Assembly (NCBI GenBank): GCA_015179045.1
Contig: WHUZ01000043.1
Coordinates: 434,001-498,000, forward strand
DNA length: 64,000 bases
Direction of reading: 5' to 3'
Origin: Kalaharituber pfeilii
Lineage: Eukaryota > Ascomycota > Pezizomycetes > Pezizales > Pezizaceae
The notes beneath the pieces were generated by a model. That model saw only the letters and a program-made list of their open reading frames with translations. It was not told where the DNA came from and did not search any database. The translations under genes were made by a program, and so were the position numbers. Shown one piece after another: positions 1-14,100 of this stretch. How positions within the stretch are numbered: position 1 is the stretch's first letter; each line of letters begins with the position of its first letter.

Positions 1-1
1 T

Positions 2-1563
2 AGAGTGTCGGTAAGCATACAGAAGCGGTCTCTGCAAGCTGGTATGCTTATGGCAAGGGGGGCAAATGCTCTTGCAAGGAGATCGAACAACGACAATAAA
101 TCCAATCGTCTAGGCGATTTGGTAACCGTTACGGGGATTGAACGCGTTGCATTCAAGTCCAAAGTTGAGGAAACAAACTTCTTTCTCACAGGATTGTCGT
201 TCTTCATCATATTCCTTGTTTCTGTTTCATTGTGCGTTGCGGCATTTAAATGGGGTTCAGAATATGCCATCAAGATGAAGTGGATTCATGGTACCAAATT
301 TCAACAATTTAGGGCAGGGTGGTTGACTTGCCTGAAAGGGATACTGTACCGCCTTGTAAGTTGCTCCTATTTCTACTAGCGTTCACCTATTAGTGCTAAC
401 GAAAACGATAAATTGTAGATTCTTATTGGATTCCCACAAATGTCTATTCTTTGCCTATGGGAACTTACAGTTCGCGATTCAAAAGCCGCCGTGGTCCTCG
501 CCATCTTTTTCTTCCTCACCGTCGTTGGTGTATTGACCTGGGCAGCGATTAAAGTCATACAACTTGCCCAGAGGTCTGTCGCCATGCACAAAAACCCCGC
601 CTATATTCTCTACTCTGACCCATCCGCCCTCAACCGCTGGGGTTTCTTGTATATTCAATACAGGGCCACTGCCTACTATTTTGTGGTTCCTGCTTTACTA
701 TACATACTCATCAAAGCTACTTTCATTGCCTTTGGACAGAGTGTAGGGACCGTACAGGCCGTTGCCCTGCTAATCGTTGAGTTTGGATACCTCATTGGAG
801 TTGCCAAAATGAAACCATGGATGGACAAGAAAACCAATATTTTCAATATCTCTATCGCCAGTATCAATACATTGAACAGCATTTTCTTACTTGTTTTTAC
901 AGGCATTTTCAAGGAACCAGTAAGTTTTAATAGATTGTGATTTTGAAGCTTGGTTATATACTGATACAAGTGATACAGGGTTTGGTAAAAGGAGTCATGG
1001 GGGTAGTATTCTTTATCGTCAATGCAGTTTTTGCTTTAGTGCTCCTGATTCTTGTTCTGGCTTCATCGTGCTACGCCCTATATTCCAAGAATCCCGAGAC
1101 TAGGTATCAACCGATGAGAGATGACCGAGGTTCATTCATCAAGTCAAATCAGGTGCTGGGATCCACAGAATTAGATGCTCTAGGAAAGACTGCACGAGGG
1201 GATACAAAGGAGGCTCGGTTAGATCTTGATGACGACAGAGATTTTACACTTCATGATCCTAGCCATGTTCCTTTACCGCCATCATCAGCCTCCACCCAAG
1301 CGCCAAGTTATCATGAACAACCAATACAACCTTCAATGCCATACTTCCCTTCAAGCAGGGGCGACACAAGGGGTCCTCAGTACTCCCAACGTACAGGGCC
1401 CAGTGACTTACCACTCCTAAATGCTGGAGGTGGTTCCCGCACACCAAGCAGAAATGAGGATAGATCTCCAAGTCCGTTCGGTCAAGGGCCTACCCACTCA
1501 GGAGGATATTCAAAACAAAGTGAAGCCTCCCGGTGGCATGTAGGCGCAGGCTATGACCACTGA
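2..1563 (+). CDS. FLC: Flavin carrier / TRP-like membrane channel protein, 5' partial
   Basis: The left edge cuts this gene, so the signal peptide and ML-like lumenal domain are missing. Exons are 2-355, 419-919 and 979-1563, with introns of 63 and 59 bp (donors GTAAGT), all joined in phase 0; about 479 residues remain. The protein has several hydrophobic segments (about residues 59-80, 120-160, 215-290, 325-350), then a hydrophilic Ser/Pro-rich cytosolic tail. The stretch after the last membrane segment (KNPETRYQPMRDDRGSFIK) is, from memory, very typical of fungal flavin carrier proteins FLC1-3 (Pfam TRP family). These act at the ER/plasma membrane in FAD import, calcium homeostasis and cell-wall maintenance. 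Family assignment is firm. Which FLC paralogue this is, and what it transports, cannot be told from the sequence. Confidence 0.9.
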
Positions 1564-1777
1564 TTAAAACGTTTTGTTTTGTATCTCTTTTATCACTTCT
1601 TTTTCTGCACTTTATTTTTCTTTTATGAGATATTTCATCCTGGAGTGGTTGGTGTTGAGAATGGACATATCTGGTGTGTAACAGATAACTTATTGAATAT
1701 TCTGGTTAACGCCATTATCAAGGGTCCTGTGTTGAAATAGTTGACGGGTTTTCTTTTCTTTTTTTTAATCTCTTTTT

Positions 1778-1810
<33 letters not shown>

Positions 1811-3357
1811 TCTCGTTCACGGTGTTATTTTCATTTCCGATTTATCTACCCATGGGGAACTCTTGGTCACTTGTTCATAGAACATTTCGAGTCTGTTTTA
1901 GTAATTTTTTTTTTCTTTTTTTAGCCCTGCCACTTTTCACCCTCACACCTGTTACAGCACGCTTCGCTTTTCCTTCAATAAGCATGGCTATGCGATACTC
2001 AAAACATGAGCGGAATCAACAGTACTCTCAATGTGGTACCAATGAACTTCGCTTGCGCCTACGCTCGCATAGCAACGTCATTAACTGGACATAGCCTCCA
2101 CGCTTTGGTGAACGGGAAACGCGCATTACGGGGTGCTGAAGACCAGCAATGCATATCTTTGAGGCTCTGAATAGTTTGGTTTTGGTTTTATCTTTATATT
2201 GTGGGCAAATGCATCTAGCTGTATGTTAATGGGATTATATTTGGGCCTACTATGTGAAGGTTGGGGGTGGAGCGGGGTGGGGGAAATGATGGTGCGATCG
2301 ACAGTCACGATGTGTGTTACATCCATTGAAGGATGTGCCGAAAAGTAATGTTTACTGGATTCCAAAATCTGTCTAACAGTTGCTGCTTGTCTGCTACTAT
2401 TGCAAGGCTGTCTTGCGTGAGCCAACAATGTACACTCTCTATTTAACTTTTCTTTCCCGTTATTTCCTATTTCTTATTTGCCATTTTTTTTATCCCTGTC
2501 CCTGTCCCTGTCCCATCTCCGTCTCTATCGACAGTTTCGTTTCCTTGGTCTGTGTGTGTCGTGTGTATTATTGGAAATTTTGCTTTTTTTTTCTTAAGCT
2601 TGTGATGTTTCTTGCATTGCCTGACGTGCCTTGCTTGCTTGCTTGCTGTGCTTGCAGGTTTCCGTTGTATTTCCGCGTTCACATGAGGCTCTGCACAAGC
2701 CTATTGGATTCGCCAGAGGAGCGGTGTACGTCTTGTAATGCCGTATGCTGCTGCACCTTGAAAGGTGTGAAATTGACCAAGTCGAATATGATAGACATTC
2801 ACTATCTTGCTCTTTGGACACACGATTTGTGCATGGGATTTCATTCGTAATTAACACGAATTGATGCAGTTATTGTAGTTCTACATGCAGTCACTGCATA
2901 TTCATTTGCTTTGCATGGCCTGGTTGTCATTGCATCCTTCAATTTACCATTTTGGCCATACGCTTAATTAGGACTCTGCACGTGATATCGTGTGTTAAAG
3001 CACGTCATCCTAAACGTTCATCGAACTGAAGTTCTCATGGGCTATCTGCCGTTCCGCGTTGTTTCTCGAGCAAGTGAACAGGCTCCATTCTGTCAAACTA
3101 CTACCAGCACAGAGTTCATACGCTCTAGTCGAATCAAAGCCCGTGGATTCCACACCTCCAAAATATCACACAATAAGCGTCATCGATATTTGTTTTGGGA
3201 CGGACAAATCAACCTTTCTTAGGAAAATCAGGTGTCTTCACCAGCTGAGACCTAAGCAGCGGTTTTTACATCTTACAGTTGAAAAGTCCTTGTCCTGGAC
3301 TGCGTCTGGTATCCTGCCCCTGAGTTAAGTGGCCACCCGTCATCTCGAGCCACCAGA
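1564..3357. other. Intergenic stretch, no supported gene
   Basis: This is the 3' flank of the FLC gene and the upstream region of the next gene. It holds a T-tract of about 30 bases near 1780-1809 and minor repeats: (CCCTGT)3 near 2495 and (CTTG)4-5 near 2632-2650. Several short open frames occur here. One, from an ATG at 3037, reads into Arg-rich sequence with an FHTS motif that resembles a mitochondrial presequence. It could be an upstream exon of the gene at 3358, but I found no convincing splice junction. Confidence 0.5.
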
Positions 3358-5822
3358 ATGCCACTAGAGCCCTACCGAGATCACCAGCAGCCAAAAGCAA
3401 GGTGGACCCGCTCTCATGTAAACTTGCAATCTATCCCCTCCTCCTTCTGGACGAATACAAAGCCTACGAAAACACGTACTATTGTACCAAGGTATAGCTG
3501 TATCTATACCGCCACTAGTGCTGCTGAAAAGAGCAGTGAGGGGGACGTTAGTGAAGAGAATGGAGATGGACTCGGAGTGAGGACCACGAGCCAGGTCCCA
3601 GCGAGCCTAAGGGATACATTAAAAATTTTATGGGAGGAGGAGCTGTGTAAGTGTGATTTCCGTTGTTGATCCGTTATGCGTGCGCTTTTTATGTGTTTGT
3701 CAATCTGGAGTTGATCGACCTTGTAGAGAAGGGGAGAGAGAAGATCCAACATACCCTATAATGGGTTGTTTACTTGTATGTGGCAGCTGCTCGAGTGTTA
3801 TATTCAGCTATCTTAAAGAAAAGATGTTTATACAACGTGTATACACCCCTAACTTAAAGTCCTAATTGCGAGGCGCCTCTATAATGTTCTGAAATGATAC
3901 CCTTAATTAACGTGCAATGCTTTATATGTTGGTTTTATGAGCTACAATAATCTGTCTTTTGATTTTTATATTTTTTCCTTTGCCCACTTTTCTACATATA
4001 GACTTAACCAGTAGGCTAACAACGCAAGCTTCATTGTAGATATACCCGGACTAGAACTTTTGAATAACCTTTTTGCTCAAGGCGGCAGCAGCACTGGTAA
4101 TAAGAAATCAGAAAGGGGCGAGGATAAGGCAGGAACAGGGTCAGAATTGATGCCAATTTTCATCCCCCCTCCAGTATACCTCCAGATCATGACTACACTG
4201 CTAGCCCACCCTTCGTTCACAACCCACATGCGTAAAAAAGGCGAGACAAACCAAGAAGCGCAGTGGATATCAAGATATGCAGAGATAATTCTCCAGCGGG
4301 GCATCGCCCTTGCAGGAACAATTGGAGTGGAATTAGGAGATGCATGGAAATTTAGTACGGCCGGCGAGAGACGGGAGAGAAGTATGCAGCATTTACCGGG
4401 GAATAGTGGAGACAGTGGAGTATTTGAAGATGATAAGTTGGATTTGAAGATAGCGACTGAGAAGGGAATGTTTGAGCGCGCCGGTGACTTCTGGGCAATA
4501 CTGGGATGGGGATTCACATGCGCTTGTGCGGAGGGGGAACATGCGGAGACCAGGAAGTGGATGAGGAGGAGGTGGGACAACGCGTGGAAGAGGGTGTTGA
4601 GGGTGATGATAGAGGGGCTGGAGAGAGACTGGGTTGAGAGAGCAGAGATTGATGCGGAGTTGGTTGGTGAGAGTAAGGAAAACGTGGATGAAGAGGGAAT
4701 GAACTTGATGGGGGGAAGGGGGGGAAATGGTGCCTTAATACTCAAGCTTCTTCCGGATGCAAAGGCGGGAAGTGCAGGATGGAGGAGAGTCATAAGGGCG
4801 ATATTGGCGACTGGGAAGGGAAGAATGGCGGGGGAATTCAAGGAAATATGGATGGGAGAGACGGAAGATGCACGAAGCAAGGCCAAGGAACTGGTAAATA
4901 TTAATTGGAATAGTAATGGGAAGGGAGGGAAAGGTGGCAAAAAGATGAGACGGATGGTGGAGGAAGACGAGAATAATGAAAAATTGGACAGGGGAATGTT
5001 CGATGAGAGTTCAAGTGAAGACGAGGGGAGTGGCGAAGAGTTTCAGGAAAGCAATGAAGGCACAGAAGACATGATTGAATTGAAAATGGAAGAAGAAGGA
5101 TCATCAAGATTACCACCTAATACGGCGGATTTATGGGGAGGCGTTGAAGCAATAATGTTACGGAGGAGAATCATTATGTTGGTTCGTGCCCATTCCCTAC
5201 GGTTACCCTGAGTTCTGCTGCTTAGGTCTACCAAATACAGATTTCTCACCTCTGCAGCCTCGGCCTCTATATTCCCCTCGAGTGGTTCTATGAAGAACTC
5301 CGAGACTACCTCCTCATGCTCCCTCTTCCCGAATTTGAGCTATTTACTAGTAACGCATACATGCCTGAGACAATCCTTTCCCCCAAACTCGCGATGCACC
5401 TAAGTCTGAACATGAACCTGTTCGTACTGGACGGGATTCTATCCTCTGACGCGCCAATGCCGGATCAGGATATGTTCAAGAGTGGTATAACGGAAGAAGG
5501 GTTTGGGCTGTCGATGCATGAGCTGGCCAAATGTTATTTGGGGTTTGCCGCGAGGACAGCAAGGGGGCGGGATAATGCGAAAGTAGCGATGTTGTTGGAC
5601 GGATTGGTGAGAGGCATCGTGAGGATGGGGGGGGAGGGGAGTGAGGAAACGGATTGGACAATGGTTTGGAATAAGGTAAGGGAGGGAGAGGAGAAGCGGA
5701 GAGCGAAGGTGGAGAAAAGGGTGATGAAGAGAGGAGAGGATGGGGAGATTGTGAAGAAAGTGTGGATGGGAGCGGAAGACAGGTTGAGGATGGTGGTAGG
5801 GACATTAGCAGGTTGCTTATAG
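3358..5822 (+). CDS. Unrecognised fungal protein, three-exon model
   Basis: I do not recognise this protein. The model uses exons 3358-3646, 4040-5181 and 5226-5822 (675 residues). The last intron is 44 bp (GTTCGT...CTTAG), phase 0, and its junction is well supported because both sides continue a hydrophobic/acidic frame. The first intron would be 393 bp (GTAAGT at 3647, acceptor GTAG at 4036-4039), long for this window, but the phase fits exactly. The long middle frame has no usable ATG at its start (it opens at TTG), which is why an upstream exon is required. The protein has an N-terminal Ser/Thr-rich part, a helical middle, an acidic Glu/Asp-Ser stretch near 5000-5070, and a Leu-rich C-terminal third ending in a basic coiled region. 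There are no transmembrane segments and no catalytic motif I can name. The true start may lie further upstream. Confidence 0.55.
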
Positions 5823-7152
<1,330 letters not shown>

Positions 7153-8071
7153 ATGGCAGACACAGAGCCCGACCCAGGGGCCATCACCCCACAAAACCCA
7201 GGGGTGTTCCGTTACGTGGTAGGGTTCTTACTGGTTGGTGCTGCATGGTGAGTGGGCTGATAGTTTCAGAAATTGATTTACACTCCAATAGAACAGTGGT
7301 AGAGAGAAAATATATTGCTCTTTCACTCTTCCTAGGACGTCGGACATTCCAGTGTACGATATAATGTGATGACCGAAGCTGACACACGAGTGAAAATGGA
7401 AAGGGGCATGACCTCTCCATTTATAAGGAGGGCTGCCGTGGATTATACACCGCCGAAGAGAACAGTGTTAGAGGACCCAACGACAGGAAGAGTTAAGAAG
7501 TTGGTGTTGAAGTGAGTAAACACTTCACAGAGGAGCTGTTGCTATTCTCGCTTGAACTTAGCTGATTGATTTAATTTAGGGTTCTATATGCGGTGTTTGA
7601 CCTTTTGAAGAGGCCGAGCTATGCTATTCCGTTGTGTAAGTGGCCTTCAATGCTCGCTGGAAGTGGCGTTGATGCTGTATCATTGAGGAGACTAATATGG
7701 TGCTGTGTCAGTAATCAATCTCACTGGCTCCATATGGTTCTTCTTGCTCATTGGGCAAGCCGGTAAGTAATTCTTCACGTCTCTATCCTTCGGAATAGCA
7801 TATCTGAGTAAGAGGCATGGCAACTAATGATCCTATCTTCTTAGAACTGAGTCTGACGGTACCAATTATAAATTCTCTGGCCTTCCTGTTTACAGTACTA
7901 GGAGAGTATCTGGCGGAGGGAAAGACTGTGAGCAGAGGTATGTATATGCCGAGCCTATGCTATTTTTGAAGGAGGATCCTGGAAGCTGATGACAAGGTGC
8001 ATGTAGACACTTGGATTGGAATGGCGATGGTGTGCGGAGGGATTGCGTTATGTGTGCAGAGCAAGCTATAG
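7153..8071 (+). CDS. TMEM234 family small membrane protein
   Basis: Six short exons: 7153-7247, 7404-7511, 7580-7635, 7712-7762, 7845-7937 and 8007-8071. All splice phases agree, giving 155 residues. The protein has four hydrophobic segments: residues about 18-34 (VGFLLVGAAWGMTSPFIRR region), 85-103 (LTGSIWFFLLIGQA), 106-128 (TVPIINSLAFLFTVLGEYL) and 139-153 (IGMAMVCGGIALCVQ). This is the TMEM234 pattern, related to the small multidrug/EamA transporter fold: G-x-WG-x-(T/N)-PF after TM1, a polar SG-S before TM2, and a VPI-NSLAFLFT-x3-GE block in TM3. The role in fungi is unknown. The animal protein has been linked to basement-membrane integrity in kidney. Intron density is high for such a small gene. 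Confidence 0.85.
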
Positions 8072-11000
8072 GGGCAAGTCAATCTCTTTTGACACCTGTA
8101 ACTCTTGAGCTTCAAATATATATCTAGTATCCGATATACACCTTCACTGTAGGAAATTGATGAATACACCATATTATCGTTTTCGAACCTTGAAATGCAT
8201 CCGGTTGATATAATTGAGTACTTGGTAACGGAAGAGGTGTGAAGATCTCGCTGGACATAGATCGTGAATATCTCTAGGGACCATTTCTACAATTCTGTGG
8301 GCTGTTGGGCAGAGCTATGCAGCCACGAAGAACGCGTGAATTTCCAAAGAGGAAAGTCACGGGACCAAGTCTCAGTTACTGAGCTTGTTCGGGGCCCGAG
8401 ACTAGCTTGTCCGCTTTCTCTCATCACCCATGTGTGATCGAAAGGAGCCTCATTTGCAAGCATTATGATCGACCCTGTGGCCTCCTCCTCACCCTTCCCT
8501 TATTGCAGGAGCCCAAAAAAATCAAAATTCCGAAACACTGGACCAGTGCCTGGTCAGTGACCCGTCATTGCAGGAGAATAATCCTGTCTCAGGTACCAAC
8601 TTTAGAATGCAAGGATAACGTCACAATTTACACTTGAAAAGCTGAAAATGCGTGCTTGGAGGGGGATAGATAAAATTAATCATGCTGAGCTCTAATGTCC
8701 ACGTATGCGCGGTGTGACTGCAACTAGAAGTCTAGGGAGCTCAGCCAGGCTACGGTACGAGCTGAGAGACTGCACAGTTTACGTTTGATTTCGGAGGTAC
8801 GGAGTACAGGCTGACTGAGTTGACCAGTCACAACCTTCCAGGCTGCTTATTGGGTGGGGGAAAAGCTGCATGCATAGCATGTCAGATGATCTAAATTCCC
8901 TTCAAATGGAAAAAGCAAAAATTGAGATTGGATTAAAAACAAGCAGGAAATTAGGAAATTGCTCGCAACTTGCCTGCATGCTAGTGACCTACCTAAAGAT
9001 TGATATGATACTCGTCTGGCAGGGAAGCGCTTGCGAATCTAATACCACAGAGGCGGCATTGGAGCTAATGGAGTTGAAACGAGAGGAAGTAGAGTACTTT
9101 ACATGCACAATACGAGTATGATACTTGGGTCTACTCGGAACCCCCCTGAGCTATTGCACGTTGCATGCTTGTGCAGGTAGCGTCTGACGCTGCCTTTCTG
9201 CCCATCGAGACTCTTACAGCGTGAAATAAATCATGGGTGGGCCGAGCAGGGCACGGCGCCTGTCGTGCAGCCCTCGAACTGGCTGCGGTCAAACCATGAT
9301 TTCGTTGAGGATGGACTGCGCAACTTTTAAGATTAACTTGGTGAGTGCTCTAGGTACTACAATGCACGAATTATCTATTGAATTGAAAACTGCTGCGGTG
9401 CATTGAATATATACCTCTGCCCGCCAGAGGGGAAAGGAACAACCTCAGTCTAGCCCCCAATTGCTTTTTTCAAGGCTCTGTCAAGTTCTCTGCAGGTTGA
9501 TTTGCTGAGTGCAACTGGCATTCGCGAGACTATATCCTCCAGCTTTGAGCGTTACATTGGATAATTTACATCTCTAGCGACTGTCCTTCGTCACACATAC
9601 CAAGTTTTACCACCAAGGGCTCTCCCTGGAGCGGCGATCAGGCAGCTCTGGTCTGGTCGGGGGCAGGTCATCTCACTCTACAAGTTCTTCGTCGCTTTGA
9701 GAAGGACCCCTGCTATTTGGTTGATCAATTTGGGCCCAAGTGGGTATTAGTACAGAAGGGGAAAAACAGAAACAGACTGTCCGCACAAGGCCGAAAATAA
9801 TACTCTACGCACAGCCAACCACTACTGGGGGATCCCTCTCCATCATTTGACCACACTTTGCCGCACAAGGCAGTGGTTGACTGGGCCTGGAGGTGTGGAG
9901 GGGTAAACTCACATTGTTCACGTTTGTTCTGCGAAAGCAACTCCCTGACCCGCACTTACGTCGGCATCCTGCTCCTGCCTGCCGCATTGCATAGTCTATC
10001 TCGATTTGTTTGCCGGGTCCAGCAGCAGAGCTCTTTCCACCGCCCTCGCCCTCGCCCTCGCCCTCGCCCTCGCCCTCTCTTGCTGGTGGCCATACACGCG
10101 TGACACTGGGATCCGTACAGAGTATCGTATGTACTGTACTCTACTCCACTTGTAAGCAGCTTGCTGCATTGACGTTTGTTGAGGGCAGCGCTGCGCTGCC
10201 GTGGTTGGCTGCTTTGGCGCGAGCCAACAGCGCCCTCGCCGCTGTGCCCGCTGTGCCTCTTGCCTCTCCATTTTTCCCTGGCCGATTATTCACTGCCTCC
10301 GCCTCCGCCTCCGCCCCCGCCCACGCACACGCACACTCGTCCTGCCAGCGCCCGCAGCACCTGCCCTGTCACGTCTTGCTTGCAGCCTCCAGCGCCAGCG
10401 CCAGCGCCAGCGTGCGTCCCCGGTAGCTGGTGCTGACTACCTCAGAGTGCCCCCGTGCATCGTCTCCATCTTCCCCCCGTCACATCATCATATCGCGGCC
10501 GCGGCGTCGTATCACAGCTCTATCGTACGCCTCTCCGCCCACACACACAACAGCGCTCGCTCCAAGGGCTCGTTGCTGCGCTGCCTGTGCGACGCACTCA
10601 CGCTCTCCTGTGGCACGGCCTCCCCTCCCCTGCCCGCCCATTTGCTGCCGGCCGCCTGCCATCAACCCGAAGAAAATTACCTTACAGCATCGCACGCATC
10701 GACACCTCTCCCACCTGTGCCTGCGCACACGCTGCTCAGATCCCCCCCCCCCCCCACCCCACCCCCCGCCCAAGCCAGCAATCGCCACTAATAAAAAAAT
10801 CATAAAATAAAATCTATAAAAAAGGAAAAAGAAAAAGAAAAGAAAAGAAAAGACGAAAAGAAATCTCACATTTTCAGCCCCCAGTGCCACGAAAGCGCGC
10901 AGCCACTCTGCTCACCAGCACACCGCAATATACCTCATACATCACTGACAGTTACGACCGCCATCCAGCACATTCCACCGATAAGTTATCGCAGCTACCA

Positions 11001-11116
11001 ACAGCCGTTCGCAAACGTAACGTCGGCTCTGTCGCCATTCTGAAGGCCTGACAGCAGCCATAACCTTGGTGCCGGAGAACAGGTTTCTTGAGCAGTAGCA
11101 AGTAGTATCACCAACC
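8072..11116. other. 3 kb intergenic region / long leader of the 11117 gene
   Basis: No supported gene. The first 1.5 kb is ordinary mixed sequence. From about 10000 it becomes GC- and pyrimidine-rich, with a (CCCTCG)6 array, alternating CCG/CCT and GCCA repeats near 10290-10415, a C-tract at 10742-10765, and a purine tract (AAAAG/AAAGA units) at about 10819-10865. Long open frames here all read Pro/Ser/Ala/Arg low complexity in several frames at once, as expected from base composition. This looks like a promoter plus a long 5' untranslated leader of the downstream gene. Confidence 0.55.
10041..10078. repeat. (CCCTCG)6 tandem repeat
   Basis: Six consecutive CCCTCG hexamers, lying in the pyrimidine-rich upstream region of the gene that starts at 11117. 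It causes the Pro-Ser, Arg-Pro and Ala-Arg dipeptide frames seen on both strands. No function can be inferred. Confidence 0.95.
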
Positions 11117-14100
11117 ATGGGGAAGGAAGATATCTCTCTGGTAAGCTCGAGGGGCAGCTACACCCCTACTGAGCTTTCTCGACGGACAGAGCGCACCAGC
11201 GTCTCAGTACCTGATGACGGACGAGCAATCACAATCCACACCAATCGTAGAAGACGTGGTGATGATGCTAATAGCACTACCCTTGGGCTTAATGCAGCGT
11301 CACAAACCTCGCTGCTCATTGAATACTTTGAGAGCGGCAAAAGAGTCGACGGGATCCCGACCTCTCGTCCCAGTGTCAGGGTCAAATTGACTCCCAGCAA
11401 GCGCGCCCAAGCCAAATCCGCTTCACGGGATGCGACCGAAGTGGGAGCTCGAGAGTCTAGTCCCAGAGGAACACGCCGCTCATCTCTCGGCAATCGCCAA
11501 ATGCAGCCACTACCCAAGGGGGAGGACCGCTTGACGCTTGGTGAGGATCGTGTGGATGAGAAATATGATCGCACTCGCTCTTTCTCGGGAGATTTGTCTT
11601 CAAATCTGTCACTTGATGACGATGATGATAGTAGGGCCCCTTGAATGTTACAATTTACCGCGGTGAAAGTTCACCGATTCACAATTCATCAGGTCGTTAC
11701 AACGAAACCGCCGATATTACAATTCGAACAAAGAAAGGCAGGTCCTCGTCAAAATCATATCGCGATTCCTCTGGCAAAGACATGCTGTCGCCCAAGGCCG
11801 CTAGAAAGGGGAGAAGCCGAAGCACAAGCAGAGAGTATGATGATGGCTTGAAGTCTAGACTCGAGAGAAAGAGAAGTAAGAGTTTGAGCCAAGAACGAAT
11901 CTCTCCACGAGTTCGAGAAAAGATTGAGAAGTTAGGAGGAGAAGTCACCTCCAAGTCAAGGTCAAAGGGAGCTGATGATAATCTGAAGCCCCCTCGACGC
12001 AGGCGGAGCCGAAGTGCTAGCCGTGATCGATCTGGAAAGAAGAGTGAGAGGTCAGAGACGCAGCTTGATGGAAAGGATGGGAAGTCAGACGGAAAGAATG
12101 TCTCAAAACTGGCAGATCATCCACTGTACAGCCCTGCCCTATTGGAGGCAGTGGAGGATACAATCAAGCGGCTTGTGCTTCCACAGCTTCAGGACTTGAA
12201 AGCTAGTCACAACAGAGCCAAATTTGATCAGACCGTTACCGCGGCTATGGCAAAGATCCCACAGTCGACGTTGGGAATTGCAGGCGACCCTAAAGGCGTC
12301 AAGAGTGCAAGCATGCCTGATGTTAGCAAGCCAATGGTGGTTTTGCAGCCAGATTTCGACAAGGGACAAGGTCAAGGCTTTGTTGTCGCGGGCTCTAGAG
12401 ATCGCTCGCCAGCAAAGGAGGGCGAGGCAAAACCTGGGGAGAGCGGGGATAACGGGAGCGTCAAATCTGACAACTCGTACTCTCGTGCACCAGGCCTTGG
12501 GCCGACGCTGGGCAACAGCGGGCAGTCGATCCACTCGGTGCACTCAGACAGAGGTGAGGGCGTGCTTCTGGAGCAGCCAAAAGAAGTAGCTCCCGAAAAC
12601 CGCCTGACAATGCCTCCCATGCCCCTAGATTACCCGGAGAGCACTTATGCAGAGACTAGGGCGTCGATCCGAACCGAGCCAGACGGACTGCCCTACCCGG
12701 ACACGGCTGATGCGAACGGAATTCCTGCGACTGGGAACTCGCGCGGCCACTCGCGAGCGACCAGTATCGACTCGCTTGACAGCATCGGTGGGCGAGAAAT
12801 CATCAGAGAGCCAGAGTCATTGCTGGCACCGAGCACGCTCCATCCCGATGACCACGAGGACAGGCCCCACAGCACAAGCTCCCTGGACTCGGAGTCACGG
12901 ATCTCCGTGCACTCCATCCAGCACGCTCATATTGCGCAGGCGAAACCGATTGTTGTCAACTCACCGTCGCAAATGTCAATCCCCTCCATGTCCGACACAC
13001 CCAGTACGAAAATTGCACGACAGCGACGCAAAGGTAAGGCACGGGACAATTTCATTGGCGACGCAGACGGCGACAACGACAAGGAATACGCGCAGTCAGA
13101 CCTATTGCACAGTGAGGTGGCCCCACCCGCCAAGAACTCCGCCGATTGGTTTGATGAGCAGCATGGGTTGGCACAACAAAAGGACACTGGGGCCCAACGC
13201 GCTGCTGCTGAGCGTATGTCTGCACACGATGAAAGAAGCTCTGAAAACATGCAGACAGAAAAGGTTCGTACCGGTCAAGAAGTCTATGGCATCAACGCCT
13301 TTAATCCTTCTCTCGTTTCTACCCCCTTTGCGATCGAGTCCAACGTGGCCTCCATCCGGGATGGCATGTCTAATCTTTCGTTCCAGACCCTCCCAGCCCT
13401 GACCGGAGCGACTGCGTACCCGGACCAGCACGACCCACTTCCAGACGTCCACGGCATGGATCCCGACGATGACGAAATCACAAATCCCTCAGACATCCAA
13501 GGCCCCATTAGCCACAGAGAAAGAAAATGGAACGAGATGGTACCAGCGAAGATTGGTTCGGATAACAAGCCAGGCAGCCAAATCAAGGATGAGGGGTACG
13601 CAAGTCCTGGCTTTTCATCCCCTGGCCCCTCTGCGTTACCCATCGGCGGAATCGACGATATGATGAGCGACGACTACAATTCTCCTCACAGAGGCCGACA
13701 CAGCAGGGTCGGTAGTGGCGGGTCCCATGGCATGCCCGATCAATTATACGATAGCTCAACGGGTAGAGGTATCGACAGGATTCAATCCAAGGACATCGTC
13801 GCGCTTATGGATCATGTATGTAGTTTCCTGCATTTATTCCGACGAAGAAAAAAAAATTATTCTAAGCGGTGATGACTGATATTTTTTTCTCCTTTGTTTT
13901 TTTGTTTATCCAGCTCACGGTTCGGGACGCGCAACGCAACGCGAGAGATACCGAAATCTTGATCACCCTTGTCCGCAGTGCGGCAGAGATGAGAAATTCT
14001 TTTGAGGACTTGAAGAAGCAAATAGAACAGGCACAGCACGAGATCGTCAATCAAGTGGATGCCAACACTGAGAAGTCAGTGCAGAAGGTCCTTATCGGCC

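Noticed and set aside
4077..4940. 287-codon minus-strand frame opposite the 3358-5822 gene
   Set aside because: It is the antisense shadow of a purine-rich coding strand; the plus frame has better residue patterns and splicing.
9725..10890. Overlapping Pro/Ser/Ala/Arg-rich frames on both strands upstream of 11117
   Set aside because: Several frames are open at once because of C-rich repeats; there are no splice signals or recognisable domains, so I treat this as leader/promoter.
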